A stretch of 64,000 nucleotides of DNA, from NCBI RefSeq assembly GCF_034479515.1, contig NZ_CP140152.1, positions 5,518,001 to 5,582,000 of the forward strand, written 5' to 3'. The notes beneath the pieces were generated by a model, which was given only the letters and a program-made list of their open reading frames with translations, searched no databases and had not been told where the DNA came from. This document shows positions 43,316 through 52,115 of this stretch, in pieces. Numbering within the stretch: the first letter of the stretch is position 1; each line of letters begins with the position of its first letter. The DNA comes from Duganella zoogloeoides. GTDB lineage: Bacteria; Pseudomonadota; Gammaproteobacteria; Burkholderiales; Burkholderiaceae_D. Both the position numbers and the translations under genes were made by a program.

Positions 43316-44671
43316 ATGCCTACCGTACTCATTATCGACGACAACGCCGGCGTCGCCCTGGCGCTGGACGTGCTGTTCTCGCTGCACGACATCGCCACGC
43401 TGCGCGCCGCCTCGCCGCAAGAGGGCCTGGACCTGCTGGCGCGACACCAGGTGGACCTGGTGCTGCAAGACATGAACTTTACTGCCGACACCACGTCCGG
43501 CGCGGAAGGCGTGGCGCTGTTCCGCGCCATCCGCGCGCGCCACCCCGAGCTGCCGGTCATCCTGCTCACGGCGTGGACCCACCTGGACGCGGCGGTGGAC
43601 CTGGTCAAGGCCGGCGCCGCCGACTATTTGCCCAAGCCGTGGGACGACACCCGGCTGGTGGCCACCGTCAACAACCTGATCGCCCTGGGCCAGGCGCGGC
43701 GCGACCTGGCCCGCCGCGCGCAGGCCGAGCAGCGCCAGCGCCGCGAACTTGAAGCGGGCCACGACCTGCGCGGCATGGTGTGGCAAGACCCGGCCACCGA
43801 ACGCGTGATCCACCTGGCCTGCCAGGTGGCGCGCGCCGACGTGCCGGTCTTGATCAGTGGACCCAACGGCGCCGGCAAGGAAGGCATTGCCGCCATCATC
43901 CAGGCCAATTCCGCCGTGCGCGACGGCCCGTTCGTGGTGCTCAACTGCGGCGCCCTGCCCGCCGAGCTGATCGAGGCCGAACTGTTCGGCGCCGAAGCAG
44001 GCGCCTACACCGGCGCCACCCGCGCACGCGAAGGCAGGTTCGAGGCGGCCGATGGCGGTACCCTGTTCCTCGACGAGATCGGCAACCTGCCGCTGGCCGG
44101 GCAAATGAAGCTGCTGCGCGTGCTGGAAACCGGTCGCTTCGAGCGCCTGGGCGCCAACCGCGAACGGCAAGTCAAGGTCCGCGTGATCAGCGCCACCAAC
44201 GCCGACCTGCCCGCCATGATCCGCGCTGGCACGTTTCGCGAAGACCTGTTCTACCGCCTCAACGTGATCGAATTGAAGGTGCCGCCGCTGGCCGCGCGCC
44301 CGGCCGACATCGTGCCGCTGGCGGTTCACTTCCTCGGCGCTGGCAGGCAGCTGCATGCCGATGCGCAGGCTGCGCTGCTGGCCCATGGCTGGCCCGGCAA
44401 TGTGCGCGAGCTGAAAAACGTCATGCTGCGCGCCAGCCTGCTGGCGCGGGGCGAGCTGATCCTGGCCGGCGACCTGGGCCTGCCGGCGGCGCCCGCCACG
44501 CCATTGACCGGCGCTGCACCGGACGACGCCGGCCGCGAACCGGACCGCGACGCCATCGGCCTGGCCCTGGCGCGCGCCGGCGGCGTGGTGGCGCAGGCGG
44601 CAGCCGAGCTCGGCCTGTCGCGCCAGGCGCTGTACCGGCGCATGGAACGCCTGGGCATCGTGCGGCCCTGA
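43316..44671 (+). CDS. Sigma-54-dependent response regulator (NtrC family)
   Basis: The 451-residue regulator has a receiver domain with acidic pair D8/D9, phospho-acceptor D52, T85 and K107. A AAA+ domain follows with Walker A GPNGAGKE (182-189), the sigma-54 contact loop GAYTGA (229-234, Tyr in place of the usual Phe), and Walker B LFLDEI. The C-terminal Fis-type helix-turn-helix ends [20 protein letters not shown]. It begins 38 bases after permease 2 and its stop overlaps the kinase start (TGATG). The sigma-54 promoter of the operon points to autoregulation. Confidence 0.95.
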   Translation: MPTVLIIDDNAGVALALDVLFSLHDIATLRAASPQEGLDLLARHQVDLVLQDMNFTADTTSGAEGVALFRAIRARHPELPVILLTAWTHLDAAVDLVKAGAADYLPKPWDDTRLVATVNNLIALGQARRDLARRAQAEQRQRRELEAGHDLRGMVWQDPATERVIHLACQVARADVPVLISGPNGAGKEGIAAIIQANSAVRDGPFVVLNCGALPAELIEAELFGAEAGAYTGATRAREGRFEAADGGTLFLDEIGNLPLAGQMKLLRVLETGRFERLGANRERQVKVRVISATNADLPAMIRAGTFREDLFYRLNVIELKVPPLAARPADIVPLAVHFLGAGRQLHADAQAALLAHGWPGNVRELKNVMLRASLLARGELILAGDLGLPAAPATPLTGAAPDDAGREPDRDAIGLALARAGGVVAQAAAELGLSRQALYRRMERLGIVRP

Positions 44672-46134
44672 TGGCCAGCGTCGCGCCGCCCGAACAGTCG
44701 CCGGAACCGCAGGCGCAAGCGCCGGCACAGAAGCCGCCGGCCCCGGACCGGCACGTGCCCGCCCCCGGCGCGCGTGCGCAACGCATGCGCCTGTCCTTGC
44801 TCACGCGCTGGACCGCACTGATCGCTACGCTGGTGACGGTCGGCATCGTGATCGCCCAGGGCCTGAGCTACCTGCTGCCCGACCAGCCGCTGCTGGTGCT
44901 GGCGCTGTGCCTGCTGTGCGTGCTGCCGCTGGCCATCATCACCATCCGCGCCCAGCTCGAACACATGCTGTCGCTGTTCCGCGCCCTGACCGGCACCGTC
45001 ACCAGCTACCAGGACGGCGATTTTTCGTTTTCCCTGCGCTGGCCGCAAAACGACGAACTGAGCGACCTGGTGGACGCCCACAACGCGCTGGGCGACGTGC
45101 TGCGCCAGCAACGCCTGGCGCTGGTGCAACGTGAATTACTGCTCGACACCATGGTGCAAAACACCCCGGTGGCGATGCTGCTGATAAACAGCGGTGCTGG
45201 CAACGGCACCGATAGCGCGGGCCACAGCGGCGCCGTGGTGTATGCCAACATCGCCGCGCGCCAGTTGCTGGCCGAGGGCCGCAAGCTCGAAGGCCAGCGC
45301 CTCGACGCCATCCTGGCGCAGGTGTCGCCGGCGCTGTCGGAAGCCCTGGCGCGCGGCGGCGACGGCCTGTTTACCACCACCGCAAGCGGGAGCGGGGCCG
45401 ATGGCGACGAAGAAGATGTGTACCACCTGGCGCGGCGCAGTTTCCAGCTCAACGGCCGCCGCCACGAACTGCTGCTGCTGCGCCAGCTCACCATGGAACT
45501 GCGGCGCCAGGAAGTGCAGACCTGGAAAAAAGTGATACGCGTGATCAGCCACGAACTGAACAATTCGCTGGCGCCGCTGACGTCGCTGGCCCATTCCGGC
45601 GCCGAGCTGGTGCGGCGCGGCCAAACCGAACGCCTGCCCCACATCCTCGCTACCATCGAAGAACGCACGCGCCACCTGGAGACTTTCATCCTCGGCTATG
45701 CCCGCTTCGCCAAGCTGCCCACGCCGCGCCTTGCGATGCAGCATTGGGCGCCGTTTCTGGCCGCGCTGGGCGAGCAAATCCTGTTCCGCGTGGTCGGTTC
45801 GCTGCCGTCCGAGCCGTGCGCCTTCGATCCGGCCCAGCTTGAGCAAGCGCTGCTCAACCTAATCAAGAATGCCCACGAATCGGGATCCCCACCCGACCAG
45901 GTGGCGCTCGAAGTACGCCGACACTACAATCTGCTGCGCATCGACGTCCACGATCGCGGTCCGGGCATGAGCGATACGGTGCGGACCAACGCGCTGGTAC
46001 CGTTTTACTCGACCAAGCGCAGCGGCACCGGCCTGGGCTTGGCGCTGGCGCGCGAAATCATCGAAGCCCACGGCGGCCGCATTACGCTGAGCAATCGCGA
46101 AGGCGGCGGACTGACAGTTACCCTGATGCTTTAG
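44671..46134 (+). CDS. Sensor histidine kinase (NtrY/PrsK-like)
   Basis: The 487-residue kinase has two membrane segments close together (about 46-66 and 74-92), so almost no periplasmic sensor. A HAMP-like stretch and a PAS-like region follow at about 150-270. The H box RVISHELNNSLAPLTSLAHS has His294, and the ATPase domain has NLIKNAHES, DRGPGM and STKRSGTGLGLALAREI. It is translationally coupled to the response regulator. Its signal is likely sensed in or near the membrane, perhaps the exported compound itself. Confidence 0.93.
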   Translation: MASVAPPEQSPEPQAQAPAQKPPAPDRHVPAPGARAQRMRLSLLTRWTALIATLVTVGIVIAQGLSYLLPDQPLLVLALCLLCVLPLAIITIRAQLEHMLSLFRALTGTVTSYQDGDFSFSLRWPQNDELSDLVDAHNALGDVLRQQRLALVQRELLLDTMVQNTPVAMLLINSGAGNGTDSAGHSGAVVYANIAARQLLAEGRKLEGQRLDAILAQVSPALSEALARGGDGLFTTTASGSGADGDEEDVYHLARRSFQLNGRRHELLLLRQLTMELRRQEVQTWKKVIRVISHELNNSLAPLTSLAHSGAELVRRGQTERLPHILATIEERTRHLETFILGYARFAKLPTPRLAMQHWAPFLAALGEQILFRVVGSLPSEPCAFDPAQLEQALLNLIKNAHESGSPPDQVALEVRRHYNLLRIDVHDRGPGMSDTVRTNALVPFYSTKRSGTGLGLALAREIIEAHGGRITLSNREGGGLTVTLML

Positions 46135-46375
46135 TGTCTGCTACACGCAACGCGCCATTGGCGAACTCGACAATAAAATTTTAAATTTTGCACAACGGAA
46201 ATTAATATAAAGTAATTTTTGTGCACTGCGCCCCTGATGATATAAAAAAGCTATTGAAGTTTGAAATTACATAAGTAAATATAAAATTGACAAGCAATTG
46301 AGCCCATCGTAAGTTGACGTTGTAGTTTGCGTTTTCTTGAATCTTCCTCGGGTCTTTATTAAGCGGAGTCATATA
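46135..46375. other. AT-rich gap between the kinase gene and the FxDxF protein gene
   Basis: These 241 bases are strikingly AT-rich against GC-rich flanks, with runs such as ATAAAATTTTAAATTTTG and AATATAAAATTGACA. A candidate promoter lies at 46314-46342. No terminator hairpin follows the kinase gene. The composition suggests a nucleoid-protein-bound or transferred promoter region. Confidence 0.55.
46314..46342 (+). promoter_or_regulatory. Candidate sigma-70 promoter of the FxDxF PEP-CTERM gene
   Basis: TTGACG (46314-46319) and TTGAAT (46337-46342) lie 17 bases apart. Transcription would start near 46349, with the CGGAG ribosome site and ATG following at once. A second TTGACA at 46288 could be an alternative -35 with a poorer -10. 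Confidence 0.5.
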
Positions 46376-46909
46376 ATGAAATTAAAATTCATCGCACTGG
46401 CAGCAATGCTCGCCGGGTCTATCGCCACCAGCGCCCACGCGGGTTCGTATAACGGAGGTCCTTCCACCCCCGACATCCAGCTGGAGCAAAACAGCACCAA
46501 TCCCAGCTACTGGACCGCTGGCTTCAGCCACACGCCGGTCAATGCCGCTTCGGGCTTCTTCACCGACGTGTTCACCTTCACCCCATCGCCTACCACGCCA
46601 GTCTGGGCCAGCGGCGGCGTGATCAACTTCTCGCTGTTCGGCTTTGGCGACCTCGGTTCGATCACGGCTTCGCTCAACAACAACCCGTTCACCGCCTCGG
46701 CAACCCAGCCAGGCGTGTTCACGCTGGCGCCGGTGTACCTGGGCGCCGGCCCACTGACGCTCACCGTCAGCGGCATCGTCTCGTCGGGCGGCGGCTCCTA
46801 TGGCGGCAACATCAATGTGCTGGCCGTACCGGAACCGGAAACCTACGCCATGATGTTGGGCGGCCTGGGCCTGCTGGGCTTCATGGCCCGTCGCCGCAAG
46901 AAGAACTGA
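46376..46909 (+). CDS. FxDxF family PEP-CTERM protein
   Basis: A 177-residue exported protein. The signal peptide (MKLKFIALAAMLAGSIATSA, cleaved near AHAG) is followed by a beta-rich body with the family motif FTDVFTF (about residues 62-68) and LFGFGDLGSITASLNNN. The C-terminal PEP-CTERM signal VPEPETYAMMLGGLGLLGF ends in ARRRKKN. Proteins of this type are sorted by exosortase and found in bacteria with exopolysaccharide-rich surfaces. CGGAG seven bases upstream supports the ATG at 46376. It is a single-gene unit ended by the terminator at 46928-46953. Confidence 0.93.
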   Translation: MKLKFIALAAMLAGSIATSAHAGSYNGGPSTPDIQLEQNSTNPSYWTAGFSHTPVNAASGFFTDVFTFTPSPTTPVWASGGVINFSLFGFGDLGSITASLNNNPFTASATQPGVFTLAPVYLGAGPLTLTVSGIVSSGGGSYGGNINVLAVPEPETYAMMLGGLGLLGFMARRRKKN

Positions 46910-46927
46910 ATCTCCGCGCGAAACCCG

Positions 46928-46953
46928 AAAAGACGCTGCGGCGTCTTTTTTTT
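46928..46953 (+). terminator. Intrinsic terminator after the FxDxF gene
   Basis: AAAAGACGC (46928-46936) and GCGTCTTTT (46941-46949) form a 9-bp stem with loop TGCG and run into eight T residues (46946-46953). It ends about 20 bases before the next start codon on the same strand. Confidence 0.9.
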
Positions 46954-46969
46954 ACCGGCAGCCGGTACA

Positions 46970-47743
46970 ATGCCGGCCATGTCTTCCATTCCTACCCGCT
47001 TCGACCAGCCGGGCCACCCGCCCGCCACCATCACCGAATACCAGGGCGTGCGCAGCCTGCACCTGGGCACCTCGTGGGTGCAGGGCGCCATGCGCATCGC
47101 CAAGCCCGACAACATCGAGCTCGAGTACGTGCAAATGATGATGATGTGGCTGCTTTTCAACGACAGCCCGCGCCACATCGTGCAACTGGGCCTGGGCAGC
47201 GCTGCATTGACCAAGTTCAGCTACCGGCGCTTTCCGAAAGCGCGCGTGACCGTAGCCGAACTCAATCCCAACGTGATCGCCATGTGCCAGGCGCAATTCG
47301 GCCTGCCGTCCAACGACGAGCGCCTCGACGTGCGTGAAATGAACGCCATGGACTTCGTGCTCGACCCGGCCAACCACGGCACCGTGGACGTGTTGCAGGT
47401 GGACCTGTACGACGAGGAGGCGCGCGGCCCGGTGCTCGACTCGCCCGAGTTCTACCAGGCCTGCTACGACACCCTGGCCGACGGCGGCATCATGACCACC
47501 AATGTGTTTGGCGACTTTTCCAACTATGACAAGAATTTGCAGGCCATGGAACTGGTGTTCGACGCCGTGGTGTGGCTGCCTGAAGTGCACGATGCCAACA
47601 TCGTGGTGATCGCTTTCAAGCAGGCGCCGGTGATCGATTTTTCGGTGCTGTACGAGCGCGCCGGGCAGATCAAGAAAACACTTAATTTGCCGGCCAAGGC
47701 CTGGGTCAACGGTTTGAAGGGCTGGATGCTGGACCAGCGGTAG
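46970..47743 (+). CDS. Spermidine synthase-like methyltransferase-fold protein
   Basis: A 257-residue Rossmann-fold protein of the spermine/spermidine synthase superfamily. The nucleotide-binding loop is VQLGLGSAALTKF instead of the usual GGGDGG form, then VAELNPNVIAMCQ and LQVDLYDEEARGPVLDSPEF in the place of the catalytic Asp region. Many such solitary homologues are not true polyamine synthases, so the reaction is open. ATG codons at 46970 and 46979 are both possible and neither has a ribosome binding site. It directly follows a terminator, so the transcript must be short-leadered or leaderless. Confidence 0.8.
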   Translation: MPAMSSIPTRFDQPGHPPATITEYQGVRSLHLGTSWVQGAMRIAKPDNIELEYVQMMMMWLLFNDSPRHIVQLGLGSAALTKFSYRRFPKARVTVAELNPNVIAMCQAQFGLPSNDERLDVREMNAMDFVLDPANHGTVDVLQVDLYDEEARGPVLDSPEFYQACYDTLADGGIMTTNVFGDFSNYDKNLQAMELVFDAVVWLPEVHDANIVVIAFKQAPVIDFSVLYERAGQIKKTLNLPAKAWVNGLKGWMLDQR

Positions 47744-47774
47744 CGCTGGCCAGCGATGCAGGCGCGCCACACTT

Positions 47775-47793
47775 TGCGGCGGCAGCCGCCGCA
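47775..47793. other. GC hairpin after the spermidine-synthase-like gene
   Basis: TGCGGCGG (47775-47782) and CCGCCGCA (47786-47793) form an 8-bp stem with a three-base loop, 30 bases past the stop codon. No T-run follows. It is placed as a terminator or RNA 3'-end protector. A second small dyad, ATTGCGT (47826-47832) and ACGCAAT (47841-47847), lies closer to the next gene. Confidence 0.4.
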
Positions 47794-47999
47794 TGCATGA
47801 CTGGTGCCAGCCCAGCATACGATACATTGCGTTACAAAGCACGCAATATCGTCATGACAGCATGCCAAGTATTCATTCTGCAACATTGCCCGCCTGGGGG
47901 TTGAAAACCCTCATTGCTGCGGGGCCTGCCTCCGACTAGTATTTTTTGACCGACCGGTACCACCGGGCGTTCCCCACAAAAAAATCCTGGAAAGAGACC

Positions 48000-50441
48000 A
48001 TGACAAGAGCACCCCACTTCAAGCGCAGCCAGCTCGCCGGCATCATCGCCGGCGCCATCGCCCTGCTGGCCGCCGGCCAGTCCGGCGCGCAGTCGGCTGC
48101 CGAGGAACAGGCAGCCAAAGAACAAACTGTGGTCGTACTGGGCTCGCGCTCGGTGGCCAAGACGGCACTCGATACCTCGTCCCCCGTCGGCCTGATCAGC
48201 CTGAAAGACATGCAGACCGCCGGCCCGCTGGAGCTGGGCAAGCTGCTGCAGACGCTGGACCCGTCGTTCAACTTCTCCAGCACGTTTATCAGCGACGGCA
48301 CCGACAGCATCCGCCCCGCCACCCTGCGTTCGCTGGGACCGGACCAGGTACTGGTCCTGGTCAACGGCAAGCGCCGCCACCAGCAGGCGCTGGTCAACGT
48401 CCAGCAAAGCGTGGGACGCGGCTCGGCCGGTACCGACATCAACGCCATTCCGCTGGCAGCCATCCACCATATCGAGGTGCTGCGCGACGGCGCCGCCGCC
48501 CAGTACGGCTCGGACGCGATTGCCGGCGTGATCAACATCGTGCTCAAGTCGCAGGTCGAGGAGACGTCGGTGAGCGGCACCTACGGCACCACCTCGGAAG
48601 GCGACGGCGACCTGTACTCGGCCAGCGCCAACACCGGCGTGGCGCTGGGCCAGGACGGCGGCTACCTGAACCTGACGGTCGAAGCGCGCAAGCGCGGCGA
48701 AACCAACCGCGCCGGCGTCGACTCGCTGCGCGTGAACCCGCCGCGTGTCACGCAGCATATCGGCGACAGCAATACCCGCGACCTGTACTTCTGGTGGAAT
48801 GCCGCGCTGCCGATCGACAAGGACAGCGAGTTCTACGCCTTCGGCGGCGTCTCCAAGCGCAAGGGCGACTCGTTCGGCTTCTTCCGCTCGGCCGGCGACG
48901 ACCGCACCGTACCGGCCGTGTCGCCAAACGGCTTCCTGCCCGCCATCCACACCGACATCAAGGACGCCTCGTTCGCGTTCGGCTACCGGCGCGACCTGGC
49001 CAATGACTGGAAGGCCGACATCAGCATCAACCACGGCGCCAGCGAACTGGCGTTCCACGAATCGGACAGCATCAATACCAGCTACTGGTACGAACCGAAA
49101 CCGGGCGGCGGCATTTACGCCGAATCGCCGCGCGAGGCCGATACCGGCACCCTGAAATTCAACCAGACTACCTTCAACGCCGACATCAAGGGCCCGGTCA
49201 AACTGGGCGACGCCAGCCTGTTCCTGGCCACCGGTTTCGAATACCGCCGCGACAACTACCAGATAGTCGCCGGCGACCCGGTCTCGTACCAGTACGGCCG
49301 CACCAACAACCCGGCCATCCGCATCGTGGGCCAGAACGGCAACACCGCCGCCTCGGGCATCCAGGGCTTCCCCGGCTACACCCCCGCCACCGCGGTCGAT
49401 GACGGCCGCCACAACATCGCGCTGTTCCTCGACGTCGAGCACAAGCCGGTGGACAATGTCACGCTGGCCGGCGCCGTGCGCTATGAAAAATACTCGGACT
49501 TCGGCAACACCGTCACCGGCAAACTCAGCGCCCGCTGGGACCCGACCAAGACGGTGGGCGTACGCGGCAGCATCTCCTCCGGCTTCCGCGCACCGAGCGT
49601 GCAGCAGGAGTTCTACAGCTCCGTCTCGACCAACCTGAATAACGGCGTGCTGACCGAAACGCTGACCGCGCGCCAGGGCAGCGCCGTCACGCAAGCCTTC
49701 GGCATCGCTCCGCTCAAGGAAGAGACCTCGCGCAACGCCAGCGTGGGCCTGGTACTGCGGCCGGCATCGAACATGTCGCTGACGGTGGACGCGTACCAGA
49801 TCAAGATCCGTGACCGCATCGTGTTCTCGAGCGAGATCGCACCGGAAGCGAACGGCGGCCCGATCGCCAACGTGCTGCGCCCGCTGGGCGTGGGCCAGGC
49901 GCAGTTCTTCACCAACGCGGTCGATACCCGCACCCGGGGCCTCGACATCGTGGCCGAACACACCAGCCGCTTCGCCTCGTCGGCGCTGGTGCTGTCGGGC
50001 CAACTGGGCTTCAACAAGACCGAAGTGGCCAAGCGCCATTCGACGTCATCGGTATTGAGCGGCGAGACCCTGTTCGACCAGGCGCAGGTGACCCTGCTGG
50101 AACGCGGCCAGCCGCGCAAGCACCACGTGGTGGCGGCCGATTACACCAACGGTGCGTGGAACCTCAACGCCCGCGCCAACTACTACGGCGAAGTGCAGGC
50201 GCAAAGCTTCAGCCCCCTGCATACATGGGATGCGAAGTGGCTGGTCGATACGTCGGTGCGCTATGCCTTCAGCAAGCGCACCTTCCTGAGCCTGGGCGTC
50301 AACAACCTGTTCGACCAGTTGCCGTCCGAATGGACCAACGGCGGCGATTTCCCGAAACTGGGCTTTACGCGCTGCTGGGAAACCTGCCCGTTCGGCGTCA
50401 ATGGCCGTTCGATGTACGTGCGCGCCGATACGGCGTTTTAA
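48000..50441 (+). CDS. TonB-dependent outer membrane receptor 3
   Basis: An 813-residue receptor. The signal peptide MTRAPHFKRSQLAGIIAGAI ends near SGAQS. The TonB-box region is EQTVVVLGSRSV, the plug has LRSLGPDQVLVLVNGKRRHQ and IEVLRDGAAAQYGSDAIAGV, and the barrel ends ADTAF. The frame is open upstream, but GGAAAGAG precedes the ATG at 48000, where the signal peptide begins. The 256-base region before it holds only small dyads. The gene's stop codon overlaps the end of the structured repeat at 50440-50562. Ligand unknown. Confidence 0.93.
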   Translation: MTRAPHFKRSQLAGIIAGAIALLAAGQSGAQSAAEEQAAKEQTVVVLGSRSVAKTALDTSSPVGLISLKDMQTAGPLELGKLLQTLDPSFNFSSTFISDGTDSIRPATLRSLGPDQVLVLVNGKRRHQQALVNVQQSVGRGSAGTDINAIPLAAIHHIEVLRDGAAAQYGSDAIAGVINIVLKSQVEETSVSGTYGTTSEGDGDLYSASANTGVALGQDGGYLNLTVEARKRGETNRAGVDSLRVNPPRVTQHIGDSNTRDLYFWWNAALPIDKDSEFYAFGGVSKRKGDSFGFFRSAGDDRTVPAVSPNGFLPAIHTDIKDASFAFGYRRDLANDWKADISINHGASELAFHESDSINTSYWYEPKPGGGIYAESPREADTGTLKFNQTTFNADIKGPVKLGDASLFLATGFEYRRDNYQIVAGDPVSYQYGRTNNPAIRIVGQNGNTAASGIQGFPGYTPATAVDDGRHNIALFLDVEHKPVDNVTLAGAVRYEKYSDFGNTVTGKLSARWDPTKTVGVRGSISSGFRAPSVQQEFYSSVSTNLNNGVLTETLTARQGSAVTQAFGIAPLKEETSRNASVGLVLRPASNMSLTVDAYQIKIRDRIVFSSEIAPEANGGPIANVLRPLGVGQAQFFTNAVDTRTRGLDIVAEHTSRFASSALVLSGQLGFNKTEVAKRHSTSSVLSGETLFDQAQVTLLERGQPRKHHVVAADYTNGAWNLNARANYYGEVQAQSFSPLHTWDAKWLVDTSVRYAFSKRTFLSLGVNNLFDQLPSEWTNGGDFPKLGFTRCWETCPFGVNGRSMYVRADTAF

Positions 50442-50562
50442 GTGACCCCGGCAAACCTGCTGCGCGGCCCGGTGTCGCCCCTGCGTTGCTCAGCATACCT
50501 TCGTACGCTTGCGCTACTCGGGACGACACCGAACCGCTCACTACGGTTTTCCGAGGTCACTT
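50440..50562. repeat. Dispersed structured repeat, copy 2
   Basis: The element runs between terminal arms AAGTGACC (50440-50447) and GGTCACTT (50555-50562). It has an AAACC/GGTTT stem, an inner CGGTGTCG/CGACACCG stem, and an apical GCATAC/GTACGC hairpin with one mismatch. It matches copy 1 (2543-2651, opposite strand) at about 80%, with paired substitutions in the inner stem. It contains the last two bases of the TonB receptor 3 stop codon and the whole stop codon of the MocR gene. Confidence 0.8.
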
Positions 50563-52035
50563 TGCCGCACGCTGGCGGCAGTTGTACGCCGCCAGGTGCA
50601 CCACCACCGCCAGCCGCCTGACCAGGTCGTCCATCTCTGCCGCCGGCACCTGCGCGTAGCCGAGCATCAGTCCCTTCCAGCCCGAGCCGCCGTGCGTGTC
50701 ATGGCGGCTCAGGGCGTTTACCACCACGCCTTGCGCCAGCGCCTGCGCGCTGATCGCAGCGTCGTCGAGGTCCTGGTCGCGCAGGCGCAGCGACAAGTGC
50801 ATACCGGCCGATGCGCCGTGCACCGTCGCCACCGATCCCAGGTGTTTTTCCAGCGCCACCGCCAGCGCATCGCGCCGCTGCCGGTACAGCCGCCGCATGC
50901 GCCGCACGTGCAGGGCAAACTGGCCGCTACGCAGGAATTCGGCCAGCGCCAGTTGCTCGGCCGCGCGCCCGCTCGCATAAGACTGCGCGCGCATGGCGGC
51001 AAACGCCGGCGCCAGGTCCCGTGGCACCACCACGAAACCGATGCGCAGGCCCGGGAACATGGTTTTGCTGAAGGTGCCCAGGTACACCACCGGCGCCTCG
51101 GGCACCAGGCCCTGCATGGCCGACAGCGGCGCGCCGTCGTGGCGAAATTCGCTGTCGTAGTCGTCCTCGATGATCAGGGCGCCGGCCACCCGCGCCGCGT
51201 CGATCAGCGCCAGTCGCCGCCGCAAACTGAGTACGCTGCCCACCGGGTACTGGTGCGACGGCGTGGTATAGACCAGGCGCGGAGGACGCAGCAGCCAGTC
51301 GTCGGCCGTGGGCGCGATGCCGTCGTCATCGACATCGATGCCGGTGACCGCCAGCCCGGCCCCGCGCGCGGCCGCCAGCGCGCCGCCGTAGCCGGGGTTC
51401 TCGAGCCAGATGGTGTCGCCGGCATCGGCCAGCGCACGCAGGCACAGGTCCAGTCCACTCTGGGCGCCATCGGTGATGAACACCTGGCCGGCTTCGCACA
51501 CCACGCCGCGCGCGGCGCGCAGGTGATCGGCAATCGCCGTCCGCAGTTCCGCTTCGCCGCAGGGGTCGCCGTAGTTCAGCTGCGCAGGCGCGAGTGCACG
51601 CCAGGCGCGCTCGACCAGGCGCCGCCACAAGGCCATCGGAAACTGGTCGAGCGCGGGCACGCCGGGGACGAACGCGCCCATGCGCTGGGCGGTGCCGTAG
51701 AGCGGGCGCAGGTTGCGGGCGCGCTGGGACAGGCCGGTGGTGGTGATCGTGCTCGGAACAGCCGGGGGCAGCGGCACCAGGGGCCCCACCACGGTGCCAC
51801 GCCGGTCGGTGACAACAAAGCCTTCGCTGGCCAGTTGCTCGTACGCGTACAGCACGGTGTTGCGGGCCACGTGTAATTCCTCCGCCAGCACGCGCGACGC
51901 GGCCAGGCGGGTGCCGGCGGCCAGCGTGCCGTCGCGGATCGCCGCGCGCAGGCATTCGTGCAGCAGGCGCTGGCGCGGCCAGGCGCGGTGGCTGTGCTGG
52001 TGCGTATAGGTGGCGAGCAGCCGGGCAAGATCCAT
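50557..52035 (-). CDS. MocR-type PLP-dependent transcriptional regulator (GntR family)
   Basis: The 492-residue regulator joins an N-terminal GntR winged helix (RLLHECLRAAIRDGTLAAGT followed by RLAASRVLAEELHVARNTV, residues about 23-61) to a fold-type I aminotransferase-like domain. The PLP Lys is in GTFSKTMFPGLRIGF and the cofactor Asp/Tyr region is IIEDDYDSEFRHDG. MocR proteins such as PdxR bind PLP as effector rather than transaminating. It is divergent from a pyridoxamine-oxidase-like gene, the common target of such regulators, across 80 bases. Its stop codon lies within structured repeat copy 2. Confidence 0.93.
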   Translation of the reverse strand: MDLARLLATYTHQHSHRAWPRQRLLHECLRAAIRDGTLAAGTRLAASRVLAEELHVARNTVLYAYEQLASEGFVVTDRRGTVVGPLVPLPPAVPSTITTTGLSQRARNLRPLYGTAQRMGAFVPGVPALDQFPMALWRRLVERAWRALAPAQLNYGDPCGEAELRTAIADHLRAARGVVCEAGQVFITDGAQSGLDLCLRALADAGDTIWLENPGYGGALAAARGAGLAVTGIDVDDDGIAPTADDWLLRPPRLVYTTPSHQYPVGSVLSLRRRLALIDAARVAGALIIEDDYDSEFRHDGAPLSAMQGLVPEAPVVYLGTFSKTMFPGLRIGFVVVPRDLAPAFAAMRAQSYASGRAAEQLALAEFLRSGQFALHVRRMRRLYRQRRDALAVALEKHLGSVATVHGASAGMHLSLRLRDQDLDDAAISAQALAQGVVVNALSRHDTHGGSGWKGLMLGYAQVPAAEMDDLVRRLAVVVHLAAYNCRQRAAK

Positions 52036-52115
52036 CGTGGCTCCATGAAAACTGATAGTTGTGGACCTTATTTCAGGGCCAGCATCGTATTATATTGGTG
52101 TCTCACTTTTCTGAG

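Noticed and set aside
46961-46981. TACAAT as a -10 element producing a leaderless transcript at 46979
   Set aside because: The -10 match is good and a ribosome site is absent, but no -35 element is visible and the hexamer overlaps a possible start codon. Kept only as a remark in the gene entry.
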